Below are positions 7,128 to 12,279 of a stretch of 12,279 bases of DNA, piece by piece. Positions within the stretch are counted from its first letter, which is position 1. Each line of letters opens with the position of its first letter. The position numbers were made by a program, and so were the translations under genes. Below the pieces are notes generated by a model that worked only from the letters and a program-made list of their open reading frames with translations, was not told the origin of the DNA and did not search any database. Source of the DNA: AC-32 sp035455605 (GTDB lineage: Bacteria > Actinomycetota > Thermoleophilia > Gaiellales > Gaiellaceae); contig DATIER010000319.1 of assembly GCA_035455605.1 (NCBI GenBank), forward strand, positions 1 to 12,279, read 5' to 3'.

Positions 7128-7903
7128 AGCGCCTTCTTCTCCGCGAGGAAGTCGACGATCTTCTGCGCGCCCGAGCCGTCGTCCTCGATCTTCTGGACGT
7201 CACCCCGGGCCGGCGGGTCGTTCAACGCGTCGACGGTCGTGCGCGACCCGGCCTCGCCCGCCTCTTTGGCGTCGACGCTCAGGTCGCCGAGCGAGAGCGT
7301 CTCCTGTGGCTTCTTCTTCGCGCCCATGATCCCCTTCAGCGACGGGTAGCGCGGCTCGTTGATCGCGTCCGAGACCGCGACGACCGCCGGCAGCGGCGCC
7401 TCGATCACGTCGTAGCCGTACTCGGTCTGGCGCTTGCCGCGAAGCTTCCCGTCCTCGAGCGTCAGCTCCGCGACCTGCGAGACGAGCGGGTGCCGGAGCC
7501 GCTCGGCGACCGCGGCCCAGAGCACGGCCCCGTCGGAGTCGTCGGCCTGCTGCCCGAAGAGGACGAGGTCGGCGTGCTCGCGCTCGAGCGCGGCCGCCAG
7601 GACGCGGCTCGTGGCGACGAGGTCGGAGCCAGCGGCGCCGTCGTCCGAGACGAGCACGACGCGGTCGGCGCCCATCGCCAGCGCCCGGCGCATCGCCTCG
7701 AGCGCCCGCTCCGGGCCGACCGAGACGATCACGACCTCACCCTCGCCGGACGCGTCGCGCGCCCTCAGCGCCTCCTCGACGGCATTCGCGTCGAACGGGT
7801 TGAGCGCACCCTCGCCCGAACGGTCGAGCCGCTTGGTCGAGGAGTCGATCCGCCTCGCCGCGTTCGCCTCCGGGACGAACTTCGCACACACCGCGATCTT
7901 CAT
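7124..7903 (-). CDS. etfB: Electron transfer flavoprotein beta subunit
   Basis: This is the partner of EtfA; it binds AMP and presents the recognition loop that docks on dehydrogenases. It has 259 residues, the usual size. The N-terminus MKIAVCAKFVPE, the central block ADLVLFGQQADDSDGAV (111-127) and the recognition loop EPRYPSLKGIMGAKKK (183-198) are typical. The loop leucine (L189) corresponds to the docking leucine of the human protein. It is the first gene of the etfB-etfA-ETF-QO operon, and its ATG lies 62 bp from the divergent M23 peptidase gene. No SD is visible before the ATG, so it may be leaderless; TAAAGT at 7914-7919 on the minus strand, 10 nt before the ATG, is a weak -10 candidate. 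Confidence 0.97.
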   Translation of the reverse strand: MKIAVCAKFVPEANAARRIDSSTKRLDRSGEGALNPFDANAVEEALRARDASGEGEVVIVSVGPERALEAMRRALAMGADRVVLVSDDGAAGSDLVATSRVLAAALEREHADLVLFGQQADDSDGAVLWAAVAERLRHPLVSQVAELTLEDGKLRGKRQTEYGYDVIEAPLPAVVAVSDAINEPRYPSLKGIMGAKKKPQETLSLGDLSVDAKEAGEAGSRTTVDALNDPPARGDVQKIEDDGSGAQKIVDFLAEKKAL

Positions 7904-7965
7904 GCCGCGCGGGACTTTAGCGGCCGCTCTGCTAGCCTCCGGCCCTTCGGAGCGACCGGAGCCCT
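7904..7965. promoter_or_regulatory. Divergent intergenic region, etfB / M23 peptidase promoters
   Basis: These 62 bp must hold promoters for both divergent genes unless one starts inside the other. On the plus strand TAGCCT (7933-7938) fits TANNNT, with a weak GGGACT 16 bp upstream. On the minus strand TAAAGT (revcomp of 7914-7919) is a -10 candidate for etfB with no clear -35. A 5-bp stem CTCCG/CGGAG (7937-7952) lies between the plus -10 candidate and the peptidase ribosome binding site. These are hexamer matches only. Confidence 0.3.
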
Positions 7966-8856
7966 ATGAGCAGCCGCCGGACGACAGCCCGAGGCACCCT
8001 GCTTCTCGTCCTCGCCCTCCTGACGCTTGCGTCGGTCGCAGGCGCTGCCGCGCCGCCCGCCAAGCTCGTCTTCCCGGTGCTGGGGCCGACGACCTACGCC
8101 GACGACTTCGGCGACCCGCGCGCCGGCGGGCCGCACCAGGGGATCGACATGATCGCGGCCAAGCGCAGCCTCGCGCTCGCCGCGGAAGCGGGCAAGGTCG
8201 AGTTCTGGACCCGCTCCGCCACCGCCGGCTGCATGCTTTACCTGCACGGCCAGAGCGGCACCGACTACGACTACATCCACCTCAACAACGACCTGACCGC
8301 GAAGAACGACAACCGCGGCAAGTGTGTCCCCGGCGTCGCGTACGCGAAGGGCCTGAAGAGCGGCGCCAAGGTCGCGGCGGGACAGGTGGTCGGCTACGTC
8401 GGCGACTCGGGCGACGCCAACGGCATGCACCCGCACCTCCACTTCGAGGTGCACCCGAACCGCAAGGTTGCCGTCGATCCGTACCCCTGGCTGCAGCACG
8501 CGACGCATCTGCTGTTCGCGGCGCCGCGCGGCGCGCCGTTCACGCTCGAGCTACGCGGGACGGTGATGTCAGTCGCGGCGGACTCGGTGCAGCTCAGGGT
8601 CGCCGTCGTCAGCGCGTGGCCGATGCGGCAGACGCAGACCAGGCTGAAGCGGACCCTGCTCGTGACCGTGCCCGTCGGCGCGACGGTGCAGCAGGTCGCG
8701 ACGCTCGGCGGGCCCGGCACGCCGGTCGACCTCAGCTCCGCCCGGCCGGGCCAGCAGGTCGACCTCTGGACCTCCGCCGCGCCGACGACGCTGAAGGCGC
8801 AGCGCGGCGACAACGGCGCGCTCAGCGCCTCGCTCGTCTCGCTCGTCGGCGCCTAG
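7966..8856 (+). CDS. Secreted M23 (LytM-like) peptidase-family protein with C-terminal beta-rich domain
   Basis: A predicted exported zinc peptidase of the peptidoglycan-endopeptidase family. A signal peptide is clear: basic MSSRRTTARG, then a hydrophobic stretch to about residue 25, with likely cleavage near AGA-AA (about residue 27-28). The M23 domain follows at about 33-175. Its zinc ligands are H57 and D61 (HQGID) and H159 (in HPHLHFEV), and the second catalytic histidines are H105 (YIHL) and H157. All expected residues are present, so it should be active. Residues from about 190 to 296 form a separate region rich in beta-prone repeats (ELRGTVMSV, VPVGATVQQV, RPGQQVDLW), similar in style to small OB/SH3-like DUF5666-type domains; this is a guess. 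The ATG has GGAG 4 nt upstream. The TAG stop shares the tetranucleotide CTAG with the stop of the opposing enoyl-CoA hydratase gene. Its role beside etf genes is probably incidental. Confidence 0.88.
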   Translation: MSSRRTTARGTLLLVLALLTLASVAGAAAPPAKLVFPVLGPTTYADDFGDPRAGGPHQGIDMIAAKRSLALAAEAGKVEFWTRSATAGCMLYLHGQSGTDYDYIHLNNDLTAKNDNRGKCVPGVAYAKGLKSGAKVAAGQVVGYVGDSGDANGMHPHLHFEVHPNRKVAVDPYPWLQHATHLLFAAPRGAPFTLELRGTVMSVAADSVQLRVAVVSAWPMRQTQTRLKRTLLVTVPVGATVQQVATLGGPGTPVDLSSARPGQQVDLWTSAAPTTLKAQRGDNGALSASLVSLVGA

Positions 8857-9677
8857 CGGCCGACGAACTTCGCTTCGCGCTTCTCCACGAACGCGGTCAT
8901 GCCCTCTTTCGCGTCTTCGCTTGCGAAGAGGGCGCCGAACTCGTCCGCCTCGCGCTGCAGGTTCTCGACGTGGTCGCCCTGGAGCGCGTGGTTCGTCGTG
9001 CGCTTGATCGCCGCAAGCGCGAGGGGGCTCTTCGCGGCCAGGGCCTCAGCAACCTCGCGAGCCCTGTCGATAGCGGGGTCGTGCACGCCGTTGACCAGGC
9101 CGACCCGCAGCGCTTCCTCCGCGCCGACGATCCGGCCGGTCAGGATCAGATCCTTCGCGACGCCGAGGCCGCACACCCGCGCAAGACGCTGCGTCCCGCC
9201 CCAGCCGGGGATGATGCCGAGGGTGATCTCGGGCTGGCCGAGCTTCGCGCCGGAGGACGCGTAGCGCAGGTCGCACGCGAGCGCGAGCTCGCATCCGCCG
9301 CCGAGCGCGAAGCCGTCGATCGCGGCGATCGTCGGCTTCGGCATCGTCTCCAGCAGCTGGGCGCTCCGGTGGCCGAGCTCGCCCCACGCCTGCGCCTCCT
9401 CGACGCCGAGCCCACTCATGTACTTGATGTCGGCGCCGGCGACGAACGCCTCGCCGCCGGCTCCGGTGAGGACGACGACTCGGGCGTCCGCGTCGCCGGC
9501 CAGCTCCGCGAGCCGGTCGCGCAGCTCCTCGAGCGTCGGCCGGTCGAGGGCGTTCATCGCCTCGGGCCGGTCGATCGTCATCGTCGCGACCGCGCCGTCG
9601 CGGTCGACGCGAACGGTCAGGCCGGCACCTCCTCCGCCTCCGGCTCCGTCGCGTGGGGGAAACCATGTCTCCCCCAC
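8853..9677 (-). CDS. Enoyl-CoA hydratase/isomerase (crotonase family)
   Basis: It is predicted to hydrate trans-2-enoyl-CoA to 3-hydroxyacyl-CoA in beta-oxidation or branched-chain degradation. In the 274-residue reading, the oxyanion-hole block VAGADIKYM is at 79-87, GFALGGGCELALACDLRYA at 122-140, and GQPEITLGIIPGWGGTQRL at 147-165. Both catalytic glutamates of true hydratases are present (E130 in GGGCELA, E150 in GQPEI). The start is uncertain. The longest frame opens at GTG 9675-9677 and gives an odd glycine-rich leader (DGAGGGGGAG) that merely translates a purine-rich SD. CTG at 9618-9620, 6 nt after GGAGGAGGT, gives 255 residues starting LTVRVDRDG, which fits family length and the usual MTVRVERDG-like N-terminus. 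I favour the CTG start; the coordinates give the maximal frame. The only close ATG, at residue 33, would cut into the fold. It lies downstream of the mutase small subunit on the same strand. Confidence 0.93.
   Translation of the reverse strand: MGETWFPPRDGAGGGGGAGLTVRVDRDGAVATMTIDRPEAMNALDRPTLEELRDRLAELAGDADARVVVLTGAGGEAFVAGADIKYMSGLGVEEAQAWGELGHRSAQLLETMPKPTIAAIDGFALGGGCELALACDLRYASSGAKLGQPEITLGIIPGWGGTQRLARVCGLGVAKDLILTGRIVGAEEALRVGLVNGVHDPAIDRAREVAEALAAKSPLALAAIKRTTNHALQGDHVENLQREADEFGALFASEDAKEGMTAFVEKREAKFVGR
9618..9635 (-). promoter_or_regulatory. Strong SD deciding a probable CTG start for the hydratase
   Basis: On the minus strand GGAGGAGGT (9627-9635) is followed by the 6-nt spacer GCCGGC and then CTG ACC GTT CGC. 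Spacing and match are close to ideal. No ATG, GTG or TTG is available in frame nearby; the next ATG is 13 codons further in. This SD is far stronger than any other in the window and argues that translation begins at the CTG. Confidence 0.6.
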
Positions 9678-9678
9678 G
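9652..9678 (-). other. Leader hairpin H3 (9-bp stem)
   Basis: Read on the minus strand, CGTGGGGGA and TCCCCCACG form a perfect 9-bp stem around a 9-nt loop (GACATGGTT). The stem includes the GTG that would be the upstream-most hydratase start. It lies 16 nt upstream of the strong SD. There is no T-run, so it is unlikely to be an ordinary terminator. Confidence 0.5.
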
Positions 9679-9695
9679 AGCCCCCTTCTTCCGGG

Positions 9696-9720
9696 CTCGC
9701 CTCGGCTGCGCCGAGGAGAG
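9696..9720 (-). other. Leader hairpin H2 (7+3 bp stem)
   Basis: CCTCGGC (9700-9706) and GCCGAGG (9710-9716) make a perfect 7-bp stem with a 3-nt loop. Beyond one G·A mismatch it continues for 3 more pairs (CTC/GAG). It lies between the mutase small-subunit stop and the hydratase start. A weaker alternative stem, CGAGCCC (9677-9683) with GGGCTCG (9693-9699), would compete with the edges of H2 and H3. Confidence 0.5.
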
Positions 9721-9760
9721 GTATCGGGTGAACCTCCCGGTTCCCCCCTTCGCCCTCCAC

Positions 9761-9780
9761 GTGCCCGCTCACGCGGGCAC
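9761..9780 (-). other. Hairpin H1 enclosing the stop codon of the mutase small subunit
   Basis: On the minus strand GTGCCCGC-GTGA-GCGGGCAC is a perfect 8-bp GC-rich stem. Its loop GUGA matches the stable GNRA tetraloop class, and the UGA stop codon is loop positions 2-4. No T-run follows, so any effect on termination would not be by the standard intrinsic mechanism. It could protect the 3' end or mark a processing site (inference). Confidence 0.55.
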
Positions 9781-10164
9781 CTTCCCGCGCAGGAACTCGA
9801 CGATCTCGCTCGTAGGAGCGCCCGGCGTGAAGACCGCCGCGACGCCCTGCCGCTTCAGCTCCTCCGCGTCCTCGTTCGGAATCGTGCCGCCGAGCACGAC
9901 GAGCACGTCCTCGGCGCCGTTGTCCCGCAGCCCGTCGAGGATCTTCGGCACGAGCGTCATGTGCGCGCCCGAGAGGATCGAGATCCCGACCGCGTCGGCG
10001 TCCTCCTGGATCGCGGTCTCGACGATCTGCTCGGGCGTCTGGTGGAGGCCGGTGTAGATGACCTCCATGCCCGCGTCGCGGAGCGCACGTGCGATGATCT
10101 TCGCCCCCCGGTCGTGCCCGTCGAGACCGGGTTTTGCTATGACGACGCGGATCTTGCTGGCCAT
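9769..10164 (-). CDS. B12-binding small subunit of an acyl-CoA mutase (methylmalonyl-CoA mutase type)
   Basis: A stand-alone 131-residue cobalamin-binding domain that pairs with a separate large subunit to rearrange acyl-CoA carbon skeletons. The DxHxxG signature is seen as LDGHDRG (residues 14-20), with H17 as the lower ligand of cobalt. SILSGAH (62-68) and VLGGTIP (90-96) are the other two cobalamin-contact motifs. The N-terminus KIRVVIAKPGLDGHDRGAK is typical of split mutases such as archaeal MCM and IcmB/HcmB. Substrate could be methylmalonyl-, isobutyryl- or 2-hydroxyisobutyryl-CoA. The ATG at 10162-10164 is fixed by family alignment; the longer open frame upstream is antisense to the hydrolase gene. 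A TATACT box ends 7 nt before the ATG and there is no SD, consistent with a leaderless message. The partner large subunit starts beyond the right edge, two genes away. Confidence 0.95.
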   Translation of the reverse strand: MASKIRVVIAKPGLDGHDRGAKIIARALRDAGMEVIYTGLHQTPEQIVETAIQEDADAVGISILSGAHMTLVPKILDGLRDNGAEDVLVVLGGTIPNEDAEELKRQGVAAVFTPGAPTSEIVEFLRGKVPA

Positions 10165-10171
10165 CGGGATG

Positions 10172-10177
10172 AGTATA
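10172..10177 (-). promoter_or_regulatory. Candidate -10 box (TATACT) for leaderless mutase small-subunit transcript
   Basis: On the minus strand TATACT is one base from the TATAAT consensus and lies 7 nt before the ATG, with no SD in between. The surrounding TATA stretch is the most AT-rich spot in the neighbourhood. No good -35 is seen at 16-18 bp. The box sits in the 12-bp gap between divergent start codons and overlaps the first base of the hydrolase ATG. Confidence 0.45.
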
Positions 10178-10908
10178 TGAGCGTGAAACTGACGGTCGTC
10201 GGCTGCTCTCCGGCCTGGCCGAACCCCGGCGGAGCGCAGTCCGGATACCTGCTCGAGGGGCCTGGCCGGCTGCTGCTCGACTGTGGCCCGGGCGTGCTCG
10301 CGAAGCTGCGCGAGCGTGAGGACTGGCCGCGCGTCGACGCGATCGCGATCACGCACTGGCACCTCGACCACTGGGGCGATCTCGTTCCGTGGGTGTGGGG
10401 CTCGACGCTCGGCCCGGGCGAGGGCATCGGCAAGCCACAGCTCTGGGTTCCGCCGGACGGCAAGGAGATGCTGTGCGCGATCGGCGGCCGGCTCGGCCAG
10501 CGGGAGATGTTCGAGGACGCGTTCGAGCTGCAGGAGTACGAGGAGGGCGTTCCCTTCACGGCGGCCGGCTTCGAGGTGACGGCGCACCGCGTGCTCCACT
10601 ACCAGCTGCTCGCTTTCGGCTTCCGCGCCGCGGCGAACGGCACCGTGATCGGCTACTCGGGCGACTCCGGCCCGAGCGACGGGCTCGGCGAGATCGCCCG
10701 CGACGCCGACCTGTTCCTCTGCGAGGCGACGCTGCTCGCGCCGAACCCCGAGGGCGGCACGCGGGGCCACCTGAGCTCGCAGGAGGCGACCGAGGCCTTC
10801 GAGGCCTCGGGTGCCAAGCGCCTGCTGCTGACGCACCGGCCCTTCGAGCGCCCGCTCGAGGACTCGCTCGAGCTCGCCCACGACGGGCTCGAGCTCACGA
10901 TCGACTAG
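10177..10908 (+). CDS. Metallo-beta-lactamase-fold hydrolase (RNase Z-like, Rv1339-like)
   Basis: A 243-residue cytosolic metallo-hydrolase. The zinc motif THWHLDH is at residues 59-65 (H60, H62, D64, H65), with further ligand candidates H141 or nearby H137, D163 (YSGDSG), H198 (RGHLSS) and H220 (LLTHRP). The LTVVGCSPAWPNPGGAQSGY opening, the YSGDSG block and DLFLCEATLL resemble mycobacterial Rv1339, reported as an atypical cyclic-nucleotide phosphodiesterase. That similarity is from memory and the substrate here is unknown. The ATG at 10177 is chosen because the conserved MSVKLTVVGC begins there; the open frame further upstream is antisense to the mutase subunit. Start codons of the two divergent genes are separated by 12 bp. 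A weak GGGATGAG precedes the ATG. The stop is 13 bp from the end of the convergent unknown gene. Confidence 0.88.
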   Translation: MSVKLTVVGCSPAWPNPGGAQSGYLLEGPGRLLLDCGPGVLAKLREREDWPRVDAIAITHWHLDHWGDLVPWVWGSTLGPGEGIGKPQLWVPPDGKEMLCAIGGRLGQREMFEDAFELQEYEEGVPFTAAGFEVTAHRVLHYQLLAFGFRAAANGTVIGYSGDSGPSDGLGEIARDADLFLCEATLLAPNPEGGTRGHLSSQEATEAFEASGAKRLLLTHRPFERPLEDSLELAHDGLELTID

Positions 10909-10921
10909 CGGCGCGGCCGGC

Positions 10922-11518
10922 CTAGGTCGGAACCGGCGGCGTCCAGCGCGGCATCCAGTAGTCGACCAGCCACTGCTGGTGCGCGCCGCGGCCGACCGGG
11001 ACGAGCGCGAGCTGGAAGGTGGCCGGGCGCGACGTGGTCTTGCCCGGGATCCCCGACAGCCCGACCTCCATCAGGATCTCCTTGGTGGAGGCGAAGTCGA
11101 GGTAGTAGTTGATGTGCTTCATGTCGACGCCGGGGTACGGGACGACGGGCAGGCCCTGCGCGTGGCTCCACTGACTGCGGGTGTAGCCCTGCTTCAGGTT
11201 CGGCGAGACGACCGCCCACGAGGAGCCGAGGTTCTTGCGCGCCACGACCGTGCCGATGAACTTCTCGACCGTCGACCGCACCTGGGGGTCGAGCTGGTCG
11301 TAGGTGCGGATGCGCGTGCCGCTCGCGTTCGTCAGCGGGATCTGCTTCGCCGGCAGCGTCGGGTGGAAGTTCGGGCTCGGGTTGGTGTTGCCCCCGTCGC
11401 TGCTCTTCATCAGCGTGACCACGAGCGTCAGCGCCCCGGCCGCCAGCACGACGACGCCGATCCAGAGGAGCAGGCGGTTGAAGCGCGGCGAATTGAGAGC
11501 GGTCTGAATCGCGTTCAT
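10922..11518 (-). CDS. Single-pass membrane protein of unknown function
   Basis: I do not recognise this 198-residue protein. Residues 1-15 are a short, weakly basic cytoplasmic tail, residues 16-37 form one strong membrane helix (LLLWIGVVVLAAGALTLVVT), and about 40-60 is a Ser/Asn/Pro/Gly-rich linker. The remaining 140 residues face outside the membrane. The part TVEKFIGTVVARKNLGSSWAVVSPNLKQ reads like the first helices of an NTF2/SnoaL-type or Mce-associated domain, and the end is aromatic-rich (HQQWLVDYWMPRW). That fold is a guess. There are no cysteines or obvious catalytic motif. The ATG at 11516-11518 gives the intact membrane helix; no SD is present. A TAGTCT -10 candidate lies at 11543-11548 on the minus strand. 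It sits between the mutase large and small subunit genes on the same strand, 58 bp after the large-subunit stop. Confidence 0.75.
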   Translation of the reverse strand: MNAIQTALNSPRFNRLLLWIGVVVLAAGALTLVVTLMKSSDGGNTNPSPNFHPTLPAKQIPLTNASGTRIRTYDQLDPQVRSTVEKFIGTVVARKNLGSSWAVVSPNLKQGYTRSQWSHAQGLPVVPYPGVDMKHINYYLDFASTKEILMEVGLSGIPGKTTSRPATFQLALVPVGRGAHQQWLVDYWMPRWTPPVPT

Positions 11519-11576
11519 CGGGGTCAGCAGAAGTAGACGCTCAGACTAGCGCGGAAGTTAGAGGTCGGCAGAAAAC
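11519..11576 (-). promoter_or_regulatory. 58-bp gap with candidate promoter for the unknown membrane protein
   Basis: On the minus strand, after the mutase stop, there is a short TTTT run without a hairpin, then a possible CTGCCG -35, a 17-bp spacer and TAGTCT (11543-11548). The match to -35 consensus is only 3 of 6. No SD is seen before the ATG at 11518. Confidence 0.25.
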
Positions 11577-12279
11577 TCAGAAGACCGGCGTCTCCCGCCA
11601 TGTGCCCCACGTCTCCCGGAGCGCGTCGCACATCTCGCCCATGGTCACGTACGCGCGTGAGGCCTCGATCAGCAGCGGCATCAGGTTCTCGTCGCCCTCG
11701 GCCCCCTGCTTCAGACGGGCGAGCGCCTGCTCGGCGTCGGCGGAGTCGCGGCGCTCACGGAGCGCCCGCACGCGCTCGACCTGCTTCTGCTCGAGCGCGG
11801 GGTCGATGCGGAGGATCTCGATCTCCCCCTCGTCTTCGAGCTCGTAGCGGTTGACGCCGACGACGACCCGCTGCTTCGCCTCGACCTCGGCCTGGTACCG
11901 GAACGACGCCTCCGCGATCTCGCGCTGCTGGAAGTTCTCCTCGATCGCCGGGATCACGCCGCCGAGCTTCTCGATCCGCTCGAAGTAGTCGTACGCCTCG
12001 GCCTCGAGCCGGTTGGTCAGATCCTCCAGGTAGTACGAGCCGCCGAGCGGGTCGATCGTGTTCACGACGCCCGTCTCGTGGGCGATCACCTGCTGGGTGC
12101 GCAGCGCGATCCGGACGGCGTCCTCGGTCGGGAGCGCGAGCGCCTCGTCGAACGAGTTCGTGTGCAGCGACTGCGTGCCGCCGAGCACGGCCGCGAGCGC
12201 CTCGATCGCGGTGCGGACGATGTTCACCTCCGGCTGCTGCGCCGTCAGCGAGACCCCGGCCGTCTGCGTGTGGAAGCGC
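11577..12279 (-). CDS. Acyl-CoA mutase large subunit (methylmalonyl-CoA mutase type), N-terminus beyond window
   Basis: The last 233 residues of the catalytic large subunit of a B12-dependent acyl-CoA mutase. The visible part carries RFHTQTAGVSLTAQQPE, AAVLGGTQSLHTNSFDEA, the TQQVIAHETGV block, DPLGGSYYLE and VVVGVNRYELEDE, all hallmarks of the MCM TIM-barrel. It ends (RETWGTWRETPVF) where fused enzymes continue into the cobalamin domain, so this is a split enzyme; the matching B12 subunit is at 9769-10164. Frame continues through the window edge. The codon at 12225-12227 is an internal GTG, not a start. Residues that separate methylmalonyl- from isobutyryl- and 2-hydroxyisobutyryl-CoA mutases lie in the missing N-terminal part, so the substrate cannot be decided here. 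Confidence 0.95.
   Translation of the reverse strand, partial: RFHTQTAGVSLTAQQPEVNIVRTAIEALAAVLGGTQSLHTNSFDEALALPTEDAVRIALRTQQVIAHETGVVNTIDPLGGSYYLEDLTNRLEAEAYDYFERIEKLGGVIPAIEENFQQREIAEASFRYQAEVEAKQRVVVGVNRYELEDEGEIEILRIDPALEQKQVERVRALRERRDSADAEQALARLKQGAEGDENLMPLLIEASRAYVTMGEMCDALRETWGTWRETPVF

Noticed and set aside
7434..9731. 765-codon plus-strand open frame over etfB, M23 and the hydratase
   Set aside because: It crosses three real genes in wrong frames or strands; the Asp/Arg/Ala-rich translation has no motif.
9652..9780. Intrinsic terminators between mutase subunit and hydratase
   Set aside because: The stems are strong, but no T-run follows any of them on the minus strand.
10165..10176. 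Cobalamin riboswitch upstream of the B12 mutase subunit
   Set aside because: Only 12 bp separate the start from a divergent gene, and no B12-box-like sequence was seen.
9769..10881. Long upstream extension of the mutase small-subunit frame
   Set aside because: The added part is antisense to the hydrolase; the cobalamin domain starts at MASKIRVV (10164).
9418..10908. Long upstream extension of the MBL hydrolase frame
   Set aside because: The first 253 codons are antisense to the hydratase and mutase subunit; conserved sequence begins at the ATG at 10177.

Overview
This is a very GC-rich, densely packed stretch of a bacterial chromosome. Codon use (strong G/C third positions), GTG starts, near-absent Shine-Dalgarno (SD) sequences at several genes and an acyl-CoA/B12 mutase gene set suggest an Actinomycetota member. 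Thermoleophilia (Gaiellales or Solirubrobacterales-like) is my best guess; this is inference, because no rRNA or other taxonomic marker is present. Twelve protein genes are supported, two of them cut by the window ends. I saw no RNA genes, CRISPR array, insertion sequence or prophage gene. No gene-free stretch exceeds 150 bases.

Left region (1-4324), translation and amino-acid genes. On the minus strand, read right to left, come a PLP-dependent threonine/serine dehydratase, rpmE (ribosomal protein L31), a DUF1385 membrane protein and prfA (release factor 1, running off the left edge). A plus-strand MFS exporter gene (967-2226) sits between DUF1385 and prfA. It overlaps the end of DUF1385 by 11 bp and starts 13 bp from the prfA start codon.

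Middle region (4421-7903), electron transfer. Transcribed right to left are etfB, etfA (GTGA overlap) and an ETF:quinone oxidoreductase. They form a complete route from acyl-CoA dehydrogenases to the quinone pool. The oxidoreductase keeps a ferredoxin-like tail but has lost one of the four expected cluster cysteines. A pair of 11-bp palindromes (REPIN-like) lies between this operon and the dehydratase, and one copy contains the annotated dehydratase start codon. A secreted M23 peptidase-like protein (7966-8856, plus) diverges from etfB.

Right region (8853-12279), acyl-CoA and branched-chain/propionyl metabolism. It holds an enoyl-CoA hydratase, a stand-alone B12-binding mutase small subunit, a divergent metallo-beta-lactamase-fold hydrolase, a one-TM protein of unknown function, and the C-terminal part of the mutase large subunit. 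The 148 bases between the small subunit and the probable hydratase start hold three strong hairpins, followed by a near-perfect SD placed for a CTG start. Together the right and middle regions look like a beta-oxidation/acyl-CoA rearrangement neighbourhood with its own electron sink.

Nothing here is clearly a new multi-gene system. The items most worth a second look are the hairpin leader with its CTG start, the REPIN-like pair, the altered ETF-QO cluster site and the antisense gene within the rpmE-prfA region.
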